This document shows positions 10,066 to 18,726 of a stretch of DNA of 64,000 bases, piece by piece (position 1 is the stretch's first letter; each line of letters begins with the position of its first letter). The notes under the pieces were generated by a model. The model had not been told where the DNA came from and searched no databases. It saw only the letters and a list, made by a program, of their open reading frames with translations. This DNA comes from Burkholderiaceae bacterium. GTDB lineage: Bacteria; Pseudomonadota; Gammaproteobacteria; Burkholderiales; Burkholderiaceae_D. Where the stretch lies: assembly GCA_018261755.1 (NCBI GenBank), contig JAGTRJ010000008.1, positions 1 through 64,000 of the forward strand, read 5' to 3'. A program made the position numbers and the translations under genes.

Positions 10066-12048
10066 ATGTCAGAAAACCAGTCGGCAAAACAGGAAACACG
10101 CGTTTTCCTGCCCTCGGCAGAATTTGTGAAAAATGCAGCCGTGTCGGGCATGGACGCCTACCAGGCACTGTGCAGCGAAGCCGAAAAAGACTATGCGGGA
10201 TACTGGGGGCGGCTTGCGCAGGAAAATATCCAGTGGCGCAAACCGTTCACGAAAACGCTGAACGAATCGAATCCGCCTTTCTTCAAATGGTTCGAGGATG
10301 GCCAGCTCAATGTTTCCTACAACTGCCTCGACCGCAATCTGGAAAACGGCAATGCCGACAAGACCGCCATCATTTTCGAGGCGGACGATGGCCAGGTCAG
10401 CAAGGTTAGCTATCGCGAACTGCACCAGAAAGTATGCAAACTGGCCAATGGCCTGAAATCCCTCGGCATCAAGAAGGGCGACCGAGTGGTCATCTACATG
10501 GCAATGTCAATTGAAGGCGTGGCCGCGATGCAGGCTTGCGCGCGTATTGGCGCCATCCATTCGGTTGTATTCGGTGGCTTCTCCGCCCGCTCGCTGCAAG
10601 AGCGCATCGTGGATACCGGTGCCGTCGCCGTCATTACCGCGGACGAGCAAATGCGGGGCGGCCGCCGTATGCCGCTGAAATCGGTCGTCAACGAGGCAAT
10701 TGCGCTCGGCGGTTGCGACAGCGTGCGCAACCTCATCGTTTACCAGCGCACCGGTGCCGACATCGAGATGACCGGCACGCGCGATGTATGGATGCACGAA
10801 CTGATCGCAAGCCAGTCCGATGTGTGCGAACCGGAATGGGTCGATGCCGAGCATCCGCTGTTCATCCTGTACACATCCGGTTCGACCGGCGCGCCGAAGG
10901 GCGCGCAGCATGCGTCCGGCGGTTTTTTGCTGTGGGCGACGATGACGATGAAATGGACCTTCGACATCAAGCCGGACGACGTTTTCTGGTGCACGGCCGA
11001 CATCGGCTGGATCACCGGCCACACCTACATCGGCTATGGCCCGCTGGCCACCGGGGCGACTGAACTGCTGTTCGAAGGCATCCCGACCTATCCAAATGCC
11101 GGCCGCTTCTGGGAAATCATCCAGAAACACAAGGTGAGCATTTTCTACACTGCGCCAACAGCCATCCGCTCGCTGGTCAAGGCCAGTTCGACCGACAGCG
11201 CAGTGCATCCGAGCAAATTCGATCTTTCGACTCTGCGCCTCTTGGGCTCGGTTGGCGAGCCGATAAATCCGGAAGCGTGGATGTGGTACTACGAAAACGT
11301 CGGACAGAGCCGCTGCCCGATCGTCGATACCTTCTGGCAGACGGAAACCGGTGGTCACATGATCACACCGCTGCCGGGCGCAACGCCGATGGTGCCGGGT
11401 TCCTGCACGCTGCCGCTGCCGGGCATCATGGCAGCCGTGGTGGATGAATCCGGTCAGGAAGTGCCGAACGGCAATGGCGGCATTTTGGTCATCAAGCGTC
11501 CGTGGCCGTCAATGGTGCGCACCATCTGGGGCAACCCGGATCGGTTCAAGAACAACTACTTCCCGGAAGAACTCGGCGGCAAGCTGTATCAGGCGGGCGA
11601 TGGCGCCGTGCGCGATGCGGAAAGGGGCTATTTCACCATCACCGGCCGCATCGACGATGCGCTCAACGTTTCCGGCCACCTGCTGGGCACGATGGGCATC
11701 GAATCGGCGCTGGTGGCGCATCCGCTGGTGGCTGAGGCGGCCGTGGTCGGCAAGCCGGATGAAATGACCGGCGAATCGATTTGCGCCTTCGTCATCCTGA
11801 AACAGGCGCGACCGAGCGGCGACGAAGCAAAGCAGATTGCCGAAGAACTGCGCAAATGGGTGGCGAAGGAAATCAGCCCGATTGCGCGGCCGAAGGAAAT
11901 CCGCTTCGGCGACAACTTGCCGAAAACGCGTTCCGGCAAAATCATGCGCCGCCTGCTGCGCGTGCTGGCCAAGGGCGAGGAAATCACGCAAGACGTTTCC
12001 ACGCTCGAAAATCCGGCCATCCTGGAGCAGTTGAAACACGCCGTGTAA
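10066..12048 (+). CDS. acs: Acetyl-CoA synthetase
   Basis: AMP-forming activation of acetate to acetyl-CoA; 660 aa, family length. The adenylation P-loop [18 protein letters not shown], the [19 protein letters not shown] region, [18 protein letters not shown] and the C-terminal [14 protein letters not shown], whose lysine is the regulatory acetylation site, are all present. The ATG at 10066 follows TTGGAGAAACCAACA; the frame is open further upstream to 9967 but without a good ribosome-binding site. It is monocistronic with its own terminator. Confidence 0.96.
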   Translation: MSENQSAKQETRVFLPSAEFVKNAAVSGMDAYQALCSEAEKDYAGYWGRLAQENIQWRKPFTKTLNESNPPFFKWFEDGQLNVSYNCLDRNLENGNADKTAIIFEADDGQVSKVSYRELHQKVCKLANGLKSLGIKKGDRVVIYMAMSIEGVAAMQACARIGAIHSVVFGGFSARSLQERIVDTGAVAVITADEQMRGGRRMPLKSVVNEAIALGGCDSVRNLIVYQRTGADIEMTGTRDVWMHELIASQSDVCEPEWVDAEHPLFILYTSGSTGAPKGAQHASGGFLLWATMTMKWTFDIKPDDVFWCTADIGWITGHTYIGYGPLATGATELLFEGIPTYPNAGRFWEIIQKHKVSIFYTAPTAIRSLVKASSTDSAVHPSKFDLSTLRLLGSVGEPINPEAWMWYYENVGQSRCPIVDTFWQTETGGHMITPLPGATPMVPGSCTLPLPGIMAAVVDESGQEVPNGNGGILVIKRPWPSMVRTIWGNPDRFKNNYFPEELGGKLYQAGDGAVRDAERGYFTITGRIDDALNVSGHLLGTMGIESALVAHPLVAEAAVVGKPDEMTGESICAFVILKQARPSGDEAKQIAEELRKWVAKEISPIARPKEIRFGDNLPKTRSGKIMRRLLRVLAKGEEITQDVSTLENPAILEQLKHAV

Positions 12049-12065
12049 TTTTTATAGCCAGAAAG

Positions 12066-12097
12066 CGCCGAAAGGTTTCCTTTCGGCGTTTCTTTGT
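12066..12097 (+). terminator. Rho-independent terminator of acs
   Basis: A perfect ten-base stem, CGCCGAAAGG and CCTTTCGGCG, closes on a TTT loop and is followed by TTTCTTTG. It lies 18 bases after the acs stop codon. Confidence 0.85.
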
Positions 12098-12135
12098 TAT
12101 AATCCTGTGCTTCGCCAACGGCGAAGCGAGATGCA

Positions 12136-12226
12136 GGAGAGATGGATGAGTGGTTTAAGTCGCACGCCTGGAAAGCGTGTATAGGTTCATAGCCTATCGG
12201 GGGTTCGAATCCCCCTCTCTCCGCCA
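12136..12226 (+). tRNA. tRNA-Ser (anticodon GGA)
   Basis: A 91-base class II tRNA with encoded CCA. The acceptor stem GGAGAGA pairs with TCTCTCC, followed by the discriminator G and CCA. The anticodon stem CACGC/GCGTG encloses CTGGAAA with anticodon GGA at 12170-12172. A long variable arm and GGGGGTTCGAATCCCCC T-arm complete it. An integrase remnant points at its 3' end, which marks it as a former integration site. Confidence 0.96.
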
Positions 12227-12282
12227 AGAAGGCCTTTTTGTTTGTTGCGCTATAGATGCGGATTGCGCTATAGATTTTGTTG

Positions 12283-12570
12283 TCAGCGTAGTGGATTGAT
12301 GAATTCCGGCTTGCGACGATACACCCGTTCAGTGATGCGACCATCGGCATGAGACAACAGTTGCCGCGCATGTTCTAGCGTGGCGGCATCGCTGGCGCAC
12401 TTGGCTCGCAGGTCGTGTTCAGTGAATCGTTCCTCGACCTTGGTTTCAGCCAGTACGCGAGCCATGAACCCGCGCCACATCGAATCCCAACCGCCAGCAC
12501 GCCCTGTTTCTTCGTCGATGTAAGGTTTCCCAAGGCGATTGCAGAACAGGAATCTTTGAGAACCTTTTAT
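12283..12570 (-). pseudogene. Tyrosine recombinase (phage integrase) C-terminal remnant
   Basis: About 95 codons survive without a start; a TAA at 12571-12573 closes the frame upstream. The remnant keeps the catalytic end: FTEHDLRAKCASDA supplies the HxLR-type arginine, LLSHADG the second histidine region, and ERVYRR the tyrosine. KPEFINPLR is the usual tail of this family. The N-terminal and core-binding domains are missing. It ends 57 bases from tRNA-Ser, the normal arrangement for a tRNA-integrating element that has since been lost. Confidence 0.8.
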
Positions 12571-12609
12571 TTATACTGCTCTTGGGGCATGATTCAACTT
12601 CCCCTCTGC

Positions 12610-12652
12610 TAGGTTGGTAAAGCCGTACAACGCTGGTTAGCTTTACGTTAGT
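12610..12652. other. Possible attC right edge / hairpin upstream of the GNAT gene
   Basis: GTAAAGC and GCTTTAC form a seven-base stem around a 16-base loop, and the sequence ends CTTTACGTTAGTGG. The terminal CGTTAG immediately before the gene resembles the right-hand GTTRRRY core of integron attC sites, where a cassette gene begins. The match is partial, and the complementary left half is not visible. Confidence 0.3.
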
Positions 12653-12662
12653 GGGCTCAAAT

Positions 12663-13130
12663 ATGGTTTCAATCTCTCATGCCGGTCTGGCGGATGCCGA
12701 GGATATTTTGGCTCTCCAGAAGATGGCTTATCAATCGGAAGCAATTCTTTACAACGATTGGTCAATTCCACCGCTTACCCAAACCATCGAGTCATTGCTC
12801 GATGAATTTCCGAATTCAGTTATTCTCAAAGCATCGGTTGGTGAGCGAATCATCGGTTCGGTGCGAGCAAAGACTTCTGGCGATATCTGCGCAATTGGGC
12901 GTCTTTTCGTCCATCCGGAATTTCAAGGCAAAGGTATTGGGTCGCGCCTATTGCAATCGATCGAACGATCGTGCAATAGCGTGACAAAGTTTGAGCTTTT
13001 CACTGGCAGCAAGAGCGAGAATAACCTTAGCCTGTACCAGCGTGCAGGCTATCGCATAACAAGAACGCAGCCGCTGTCGCCTGCTGTCTCAATTACCTTC
13101 CTCGAAAAGGCAGCCAATGCTGCCCTCTAA
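12663..13130 (+). CDS. GNAT-family N-acetyltransferase
   Basis: A 155-residue single-domain acetyltransferase. Motif A, FVHPEFQGKGIGSRLLQSIE, carries the acetyl-CoA-binding QGKGIG loop, and NNLSLYQRAGYRI is the usual motif B. The substrate cannot be inferred. ATG 12663 is preferred over GTG 12651; neither has a strong ribosome-binding site. It lies alone between cassette-like edges and next to an integrase remnant, so it is probably acquired DNA. Confidence 0.85.
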   Translation: MVSISHAGLADAEDILALQKMAYQSEAILYNDWSIPPLTQTIESLLDEFPNSVILKASVGERIIGSVRAKTSGDICAIGRLFVHPEFQGKGIGSRLLQSIERSCNSVTKFELFTGSKSENNLSLYQRAGYRITRTQPLSPAVSITFLEKAANAAL

Positions 13131-13150
13131 CAGGGCGCTCAACTGTTTTT
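13125..13150. other. Possible attC left edge after the GNAT gene
   Basis: The stop codon is embedded in CTCTAACAGGGCGCTCAAC, which resembles the left end of integron attC sites (stop within TAAC, then GCGYTCAA). No complementary right half with GTTRRRY is seen within the next 150 bases. If real, the recombination site is truncated. Confidence 0.3.
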
Positions 13151-13180
13151 TCGGCAAGGTGGATTCCCCCTTAATGGGAG

Positions 13181-13202
13181 GAGGTCTATTTGCCTAGACC
13201 TC
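13181..13202. other. Perfect hairpin in the GNAT-cowN gap
   Basis: GAGGTCTA and TAGACCTC pair around the loop TTTGCC. It could terminate transcription from the GNAT gene, though no T tract follows. The rest of the 820-base gap from 13131 to 13950 holds one weak antisense frame and the cowN promoter region; I see no further gene. Confidence 0.4.
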
Positions 13203-13266
13203 TGGGTTGCATTCTGTCGAACATGAACAATGTGCTAGTGCTTGGCTCTATTGGCATGTTGTGTCG

Positions 13267-13464
13267 TCAGCTATCCATTTTGATGACGCCAACGCCATAG
13301 CAATTGATATCGCCATTTGCGGTGTCATCCTCATCAGTGGCGCGCGGCTTGCGCGCAACGGTTGTCGTTTTGCGGAACACGATGTCTCCGGCCAGGCCGG
13401 AGTCAATGGAACCACACTCAACATCGCCCGAAGCAGATTGTTCGGCTTTCATCCGGGTATTCAT
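13267..13464 (-). CDS. Small hypothetical protein
   Basis: A 65-residue frame preceded by AAAGAGAGATGCT, a plausible ribosome-binding site. The product is hydrophilic and has two cysteines (DVECGS, INCYGV). I recognise no family, and nothing nearby suggests a function. It may be spurious. Confidence 0.3.
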   Translation of the reverse strand: MNTRMKAEQSASGDVECGSIDSGLAGDIVFRKTTTVARKPRATDEDDTANGDINCYGVGVIKMDS

Positions 13465-13758
13465 AGCATCTCTCTTTAATCTTCAGCCAGCGGTTCTTGC
13501 AGGAACCCTATGGTGCCGTTGTGTTGGAAGGCAATTTACCTTGAACAGATAAGGTTCATAAATAAATTGAGCGATATTCTAGGCCAGCAATAACTGCGCC
13601 AGCAACTAAAGATGCAGTTGTTGGTGTGGATGCAACAACGGATTGCCAACCTGATGCTGGCGTCGATGTGTTGTTGCCAAAAATGAATGTGAGTCCGCGG
13701 CGGAGTGTTTCCTCGATTTGACGCCGTCAGCAAAATACATATTACATGTGTGAATTTG

Positions 13759-13774
13759 TGTACGGTTTCCTACA
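13759..13774 (+). promoter_or_regulatory. NifA-type upstream activator sequence for cowN
   Basis: TGT-N10-ACA, the NifA binding consensus, matches exactly. Its centre is about 105 bases upstream of the transcription start predicted from the sigma-54 element at 13846, inside the usual range. Confidence 0.65.
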
Positions 13775-13845
13775 GGTATTGGTCGGAAATCGTACGGTCA
13801 GTCAGAGGCTGGCGTCAAGGTGAAGGATTTTGATGCCAAGACCAA

Positions 13846-13861
13846 TGGCATATTCTTTGCC
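13846..13861 (+). promoter_or_regulatory. Sigma-54 (-24/-12) promoter for cowN
   Basis: TGGCAT-ATTCT-TTGCC matches TGGCAC-N5-TTGCW, with GG and GC separated by exactly ten bases (13847-13848 and 13859-13860). Predicted start is near 13872, leaving a leader of about 80 bases before the cowN ATG. Confidence 0.7.
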
Positions 13862-13950
13862 TGCCAATGGTTTTTCCGGACAGATGATCCGCCAACCCTT
13901 GTATCGCATTCAGGAAATGCGATGCTTTCATTCCTGACCTTGAGTGAGCC

Positions 13951-14277
13951 ATGAACTGCCCTTGCAAACACAAACCCGAACATGCGGATCGCGCCAGCAG
14001 CGAAACGAAACCGGATCGATACGTCAGCTTTATCGGCCTTGACTGCGACGCCAAGGCTGATCGGCTGGTTAAACGGATTTTTAGCCAGATAGAAACCCAT
14101 GATGTTCCGCCATTCTGGACATATTTCAAGAAAAAAGCGGCCGGGGAGCTGGGTCCGCGCCCGGATGCTCTGTTACTGATCCACAGCCATCTGAACGACA
14201 TTCGTGAGTTGTTTGAACTGCTGGACGATGCTGAAGGAGTGAGTTTGCTGGAGCGGATTGAACAAGAGTGCTGTTGA
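13951..14277 (+). CDS. cowN: N2-fixation sustaining protein CowN
   Basis: Small cytoplasmic protein that protects nitrogenase from inhibition by carbon monoxide. The 108 residues carry the family features: DRYVSFIGLDCD, a central FWTYFKKKAAGE, HSHLNDIRELFE and the terminal LLERIEQECC. The N terminus is about 20 residues longer than usual and Cys/His-containing (NCPCKHKPEH). The gene is preceded by a NifA/sigma-54 type promoter. No nif gene is in the window, so the host is probably a diazotroph with nif genes elsewhere. Confidence 0.88.
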   Translation: MNCPCKHKPEHADRASSETKPDRYVSFIGLDCDAKADRLVKRIFSQIETHDVPPFWTYFKKKAAGELGPRPDALLLIHSHLNDIRELFELLDDAEGVSLLERIEQECC

Positions 14278-14413
14278 CCCATGCTGCCCAACGAGAGGTT
14301 TGGGGCAAACGTACTATAATGTGAAGTGATTCCGCTTTATATGGGCGGTGCAAATACATTGACGGACTATGCGTGCCAGATCGGGCCGATGTCTGCCAAA
14401 CCAATGGGAGAAA

Positions 14414-14659
14414 ATGGTGCAACAAACAAACCGTGTACTGTACCAGCAGACGGCAATCAATATCATTATTGGCGCGATTCTGGGTTACTTCCTGTCGAAA
14501 TACGGCATGACGGACAGTGAGTCGCAGATATTCTTGCTGATTTTCGGTGGTGTGCTCGCCGCGTGGAATGTATTCAACAGCAAGCAGATTACCTCTGCCA
14601 TTCCCAGCTTCGCGTTGGTGGCGGTGGCGGTGATTGTGCCGAACTTCTTCAAGTTCTGA
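14414..14659 (+). CDS. Small two-helix membrane protein
   Basis: An 81-residue protein with three hydrophobic stretches (IIIGAILGYFLS, IFLLIFGGVLAAW, FALVAVAVIVP), so two or three inner-membrane helices. The ATG at 14414 follows GGGAG. I do not recognise the family. It lies 136 bases after cowN and ends before a terminator, so co-transcription with cowN is possible. Confidence 0.6.
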   Translation: MVQQTNRVLYQQTAINIIIGAILGYFLSKYGMTDSESQIFLLIFGGVLAAWNVFNSKQITSAIPSFALVAVAVIVPNFFKF

Positions 14660-14739
14660 CAGACAGAAAGAACTGCCGTTCCCGGCAAGGATCATCGCGC
14701 CAGAAATGAGTGCGACGGGAGGCGGTTGTAACGTGGTAA

Positions 14740-14763
14740 GGGCTTCCGCGAGGAAGCCCTTTT
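14740..14763. terminator. Hairpin terminator between convergent genes
   Basis: GGGCTTCC and GGAAGCCC pair around GCGA and are followed by TTTT on the + strand. It lies between the small membrane protein and the convergent solute-binding lipoprotein, and probably serves the + strand gene or both. Confidence 0.8.
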
Positions 14764-14770
14764 CATTGCA

Positions 14771-15565
14771 TTACTTGCGAGCAGCTTCCCTGACCAGCGC
14801 CGAGATACCGCCGGTGTAGTACGACTCGGAGAACAGCACTTTTTGCGCACGTTCTTCGGTGACGGTGATGCAGGCGGCGATCATGTCCACCTTGCCAGCT
14901 ATCAGTGCCGGGATCATGGCGCCGAATTCCATGTTGACGATTTCGAGCTTCATGCCGCGTTTTTGCGCCACGCGCTGCGCCAGTTCGATATCGAACCCGA
15001 CTACTTTCTGCGAACCATCAACGAACGAGAACGGTTCGGTCACGGCGGCGGTGCCGAGTCTGATTACGCCACCCGAGCCGGCAGGCAGTTCAGGCATGGC
15101 AGCGGGCGCGCCCTTGTCCGGGAACCAGCGCCTCTGCATCGCGTTGTAGGAGCCATCCTGCTTCATTTCGCTGATGACGGCATCGATGGTCGCTTTCAGC
15201 TCGCGGTTTTCCTTGGCTACGGCAAAGGCGTAATTATCGGTGGTGATTTTTTCCGGCAGCAGCGTCATGCCGCCGTTTTTCGCCGCGATGTTTTTCAGGA
15301 TCGGTTCGTCATACGCGGCGGCATCGGCCTTGCCTTGCTTTACTGCCAGCGCGGCATCGAGCACGCTGTTGAAATACTGAAATTTCGCTTGTGGGAAACG
15401 GGACTGGACCAGCTTGTCGGCCACGGTGCCGGTGGGCACGGCAAACGTTTTGCTTTGCAACTGCTGCAGGCTGGTGATGTCTTCCTTCTTGCTGCAGCCG
15501 GCTGCGAGCAGCAGGCTGGCAAGGGTAATGCAAAGACAGGTCCATTTCGACATGGTGCGCTTCAT
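14771..15565 (-). CDS. Amino-acid ABC transporter solute-binding lipoprotein, circularly permuted
   Basis: Periplasmic/lipid-anchored binding protein of the SBP_bac_3 (polar amino acid) type. It begins with a signal peptide and lipobox LLAAGC. The lobe order is reversed from the canonical one. Residues about 30-150 are the second lobe plus C-terminal helix (ITSLQQLQSKTFAVPTGT, then ISEMKQDGSYNAMQRRWFP). Residues about 165-262 are the first lobe, normally N-terminal (GVIRLGTAAVTEPFSFVDG, TVTEERAQKVLFSESYYTGG). Permease and ATPase genes are not adjacent. Confidence 0.85.
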   Translation of the reverse strand: MKRTMSKWTCLCITLASLLLAAGCSKKEDITSLQQLQSKTFAVPTGTVADKLVQSRFPQAKFQYFNSVLDAALAVKQGKADAAAYDEPILKNIAAKNGGMTLLPEKITTDNYAFAVAKENRELKATIDAVISEMKQDGSYNAMQRRWFPDKGAPAAMPELPAGSGGVIRLGTAAVTEPFSFVDGSQKVVGFDIELAQRVAQKRGMKLEIVNMEFGAMIPALIAGKVDMIAACITVTEERAQKVLFSESYYTGGISALVREAARK

Positions 15566-15612
15566 GGCAGTGACTCTCCTTGGTTTGTTGTGGTATTGCT
15601 GTCAGTGGTGGG

Positions 15613-17085
15613 TTATTTGACCGCTTGCAAAATTGCGGTCAGCAGTTGCCAGGTTTTTGCGACCGAATCGATTTCGACCGATTCGCCTGGCGCGTGCGGA
15701 TTGTGGATGTTCGGCCCGAAGGAAACGATATCGAGCGTCGGATATTTGGCGCCGATGATGCCGCATTCCAGTCCGGCATGGATCACCTGCGTGGCGGCCT
15801 GGCTGCCAAATTCCTGCGCATAAACCGCCTGGCATTGTGCCAACAGCGGCGAGGCTGGATTCGGCGTCCATCCGGGGTAGTAACCTTCCTTCACCGCGCT
15901 GGTGCCCGAAAGGGAAAACAGGCTGACGATTTCATCCGCCAGTGCTTCGCACGCGCTGTCGAGCGTGGAGCGCGCCATGAAATTGCAGTGGCCGCCGGAT
16001 GGTTGCAGCGCGATCATGCCGAGGTTGTTCGAGGTTTCGACATTGCCCGGCATCGCCACGCTCATGCGTTTGACGCCATGCGGCGCGGCATGCAGCGATT
16101 GCAGCCAGACCTGTTGTTCGACTGATGGCAGGGTGGCGTCCGCCTGTGCCGGCGCGCTGGTGAGGCGGATGCCGTCATCGGCGCCGCGCAGTTCGTGCCG
16201 CAGCAGGGTTTGCCACTGTGTCAGTGCTTCGTTGAGTGCCGCGAGATGGCCTGGTTCGAGAGCAATCACGGCGCTGGCTTCGCGCGGCAGCGCATTCGGT
16301 GCCGTGCCGCCGGTAAAACTGGACAGGCGCAGCGGAAAGCGGGTTTCGAGATCGCGCAGGATGCGGGTCAGCAGCTTGATCGCATTGCCGCGGCCTTCAT
16401 GGATATTGATGCCGGAATGGCCGCCGCGCAGGCCGGCAAGGTCGATGCGCACAGCCTGCCAGCCGGCTGGCAGCGGGGCAGCGGCCGCCGCACGGCTGGC
16501 ATTGACGTAAATGCCGCCAGCACAGCCGAGATAAAACTCGCCCCAGGTTTCGGTATCGAGGTTCAGCATGTATTTGCCGTGCAGCACATCGGTCGGCAAA
16601 TCCTGCGCGCCGCCCATGCCGGCTTCTTCATCGACCGTCAGTAAAGCTTCGATCGGGCCGTGGATCAGCGAATCATCTTCAAGTGCGGCCAGAATCAGCG
16701 CCACGCCTATGCCATTGTCGGCGCCGAGCGTGGTGTCTTCGGCGAGGATGAGGTTGCCGCGCCGCACGGGCTTGATCTGGTCGCGTGCAAAATCATGCGT
16801 GGTGGCGCTGTTTTTCTGGCACACCATGTCCAGATGCGATTGCAGCACGATGCCGGGCACCTGTTCGCGTTCTGGGCTGGCTGGCTTCTTGATGATCAGG
16901 TTGCCGGCGGCATCGACGAAATTGTCCAGTCCTCTGGCACTGGCCCATTGCTGCAGGAAATCGACCAGCGGGCCTTCCTGCTTCGAGGCGCGGGGAATGC
17001 GGCACAGGTTGGCAAAGTGCGTCCAGACCGAGGCCGGCTCCAGACCGGCGAACGGCGATGCGGCAGGGAATTCTTGGCTTGACAT
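15613..17085 (-). CDS. pepD: Aminoacyl-histidine dipeptidase (M20 family)
   Basis: Cytosolic metallo-dipeptidase (beta-Ala-His type). The first metal-binding motif is LQSHLDMVCQK, the second LGADNGIGVA, the catalytic glutamates lie in DEEAGMGGA, and HAGLECGIIGAKYP is near the C terminus. 490 aa is family length. It may be co-transcribed with the transporter gene that ends 20 bases upstream on the same strand, consistent with peptide or amino-acid use. Confidence 0.93.
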   Translation of the reverse strand: MSSQEFPAASPFAGLEPASVWTHFANLCRIPRASKQEGPLVDFLQQWASARGLDNFVDAAGNLIIKKPASPEREQVPGIVLQSHLDMVCQKNSATTHDFARDQIKPVRRGNLILAEDTTLGADNGIGVALILAALEDDSLIHGPIEALLTVDEEAGMGGAQDLPTDVLHGKYMLNLDTETWGEFYLGCAGGIYVNASRAAAAAPLPAGWQAVRIDLAGLRGGHSGINIHEGRGNAIKLLTRILRDLETRFPLRLSSFTGGTAPNALPREASAVIALEPGHLAALNEALTQWQTLLRHELRGADDGIRLTSAPAQADATLPSVEQQVWLQSLHAAPHGVKRMSVAMPGNVETSNNLGMIALQPSGGHCNFMARSTLDSACEALADEIVSLFSLSGTSAVKEGYYPGWTPNPASPLLAQCQAVYAQEFGSQAATQVIHAGLECGIIGAKYPTLDIVSFGPNIHNPHAPGESVEIDSVAKTWQLLTAILQAVK

Positions 17086-17105
17086 GGCGGTGACAGGGTT
17101 GAGGG

Positions 17106-18524
17106 TTATGGCGACGTGGTTTCAATGCCTGCAGTGGCGTTTTTCGCTTCGTCGGAATCGAGGCTGGTGGTGCCGGTTTCATGCGTCAGCCACAGCGCAA
17201 GCAGGGTAGCGACAGACATCGCCGCCAGATACAAGCCGACTGCGCCCACGCCGTGATTGCGCACCAGCCAGACGGCGGCGAAAGGGGTCAGCGCCGCGCC
17301 GAGGATCGACGAAACATTGTACGCGATGCCGGAGCCGGTGTAGCGCACATTGGTCGGATACAGTTCCGGCAGCAGGGCCGACATCGGGCCGAAGGTCAGC
17401 CCCATCAGCGCCATGCCGATGCACAGGAACAGCAGCATCAGCCCGGTGTTGGCGTTTTCGCCGGTGCCCATGATGGCCGGATTGAGCAACTGGTTGAACA
17501 TCAGGCCGAATATCATGATCGCCGCTGTCACCAGCAACAGCAGGCGGCGACGGCCGTATTTGTCGGCCAGCCAGCCGGCCAATGGAATCGTGCCGGCAAA
17601 CAGCAGCACCGAAATCAGCTGCAGCACCAGAAACTTGCGGTAGCCGATGCCGAGAAGGCCGAGCTCGACCTTGCCGATGGCGTAGGAAAGGATCCAGGTG
17701 GTCATCAGGTAAAACAGCACGTAGGTCGCGAGCATGATGAAGGTGCCCAGCACCAGTTCCTTCATGTTTTTCCGGAACACCACCGCCAGCGGCGCCTTCA
17801 GCTTTTCGCCGCGCGCGATCGCGCGGGCAAACACCGGTGTTTCATCCAGCTTGGTGCGCACGTACAGCCCCACGCCAACCATCACGATGGAAACGAGAAA
17901 CGGGATGCGCCAGCCCCAGACGAGGAAGCTGCCTTCGAGTTGGGTTTCGGCCGAGTTGTAGTTGAACAGCACCGTTAGCAGCAGGAAAAAGCCATTGGCC
18001 AGGATGAAGCCGAATGGCGCGCCCAGTTGCGGCCACATCGCGGCCCAGGCGCGCTTGCCTTCCTCCGCCGTCTCGGTCACCAGCAGTGCCGCGCCGGACC
18101 ACTCGCCGCCCAGCCCTAGGCCCTGGCAGAAGCGCAGCACGGTCAGCAGCGTCGGCGCCAGCAGGCCAATTTGCATCACCGTTGGCAGCAGGCCAATCAG
18201 GAAGGTGGCGATGCCCATGGTCAACAGTGAGCCGACCAGCGTCACCTTGCGCCCGACCCGGTCGCCGAAGTGGCCGAACAGAATCGAACCCAGTGGGCGG
18301 GCGATGAATGCCATGCCGAAGGTGGCCATTGATGCCAGCAATGCCGCGCCGGCATCGCCGTGCGGGAAGAACAGCAGCGGAAAAACGGAAACGGCGGCGG
18401 TGGCGTAAATGTAAAAATCGTAGAATTCGATGGTCGTGCCAATCATGCTGGCAATGACGATGCGGCTGCGCGGCACGCTGGTATCAGGGGCGGGTTTCGC
18501 TGCTTCAGTGGAGATGTCTGACAT
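17106..18524 (-). CDS. MFS transporter, metabolite:H+ symporter (MHS) family
   Basis: Twelve-helix inner-membrane symporter of the ProP/KgtP/ShiA group, 472 aa. SMIGTTIEFYDFYIYA at the start of helix 1, GHFGDRVGRK in loop 2-3, GLGLGGEWSGA in helix 4 and ADKYGRRR in loop 8-9 are diagnostic. The ATG at 18524 fits the family start; the frame is open to 18623 without support. The substrate, probably an organic acid or osmolyte, cannot be assigned. Confidence 0.9.
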   Translation of the reverse strand: MSDISTEAAKPAPDTSVPRSRIVIASMIGTTIEFYDFYIYATAAVSVFPLLFFPHGDAGAALLASMATFGMAFIARPLGSILFGHFGDRVGRKVTLVGSLLTMGIATFLIGLLPTVMQIGLLAPTLLTVLRFCQGLGLGGEWSGAALLVTETAEEGKRAWAAMWPQLGAPFGFILANGFFLLLTVLFNYNSAETQLEGSFLVWGWRIPFLVSIVMVGVGLYVRTKLDETPVFARAIARGEKLKAPLAVVFRKNMKELVLGTFIMLATYVLFYLMTTWILSYAIGKVELGLLGIGYRKFLVLQLISVLLFAGTIPLAGWLADKYGRRRLLLLVTAAIMIFGLMFNQLLNPAIMGTGENANTGLMLLFLCIGMALMGLTFGPMSALLPELYPTNVRYTGSGIAYNVSSILGAALTPFAAVWLVRNHGVGAVGLYLAAMSVATLLALWLTHETGTTSLDSDEAKNATAGIETTSP

Positions 18525-18726
18525 GGTTTTATTTTCAGGGGACTTCTGAACAGGCTGCAGCGCCGCTGGTGATGACGCCGACAAGGAGGCGATGATACAC
18601 CGGATGGCGGGCGCTGATGGCATGTTGGCGCGCCTGAAATGGATGAAATCGAGGCGCTGATGCTGGCGGTTGCGTTAGCGCGGCGGGTGTGGGCAACCTT
18701 AATGGCGTCGGTTGTTGATGTTTGCA

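Noticed and set aside
13567-13723. Possible coding remnant upstream of cowN (TKDAVVGVDATTDCQPDAG)
   Set aside because: Open frame of about 50 codons without a start; it ends before the promoter elements, and no family is recognised.
12136-14760. tRNA-Ser as the integration site of the large prophage
   Set aside because: The integrase remnant is truncated and lies 6 kb from the prophage, which has its own exact ends in cutA.
17181-17978. 265-codon + strand frame inside the transporter gene
   Set aside because: Composition rich in His/Gln/Arg and overlapping a well-conserved twelve-helix transporter on the other strand.
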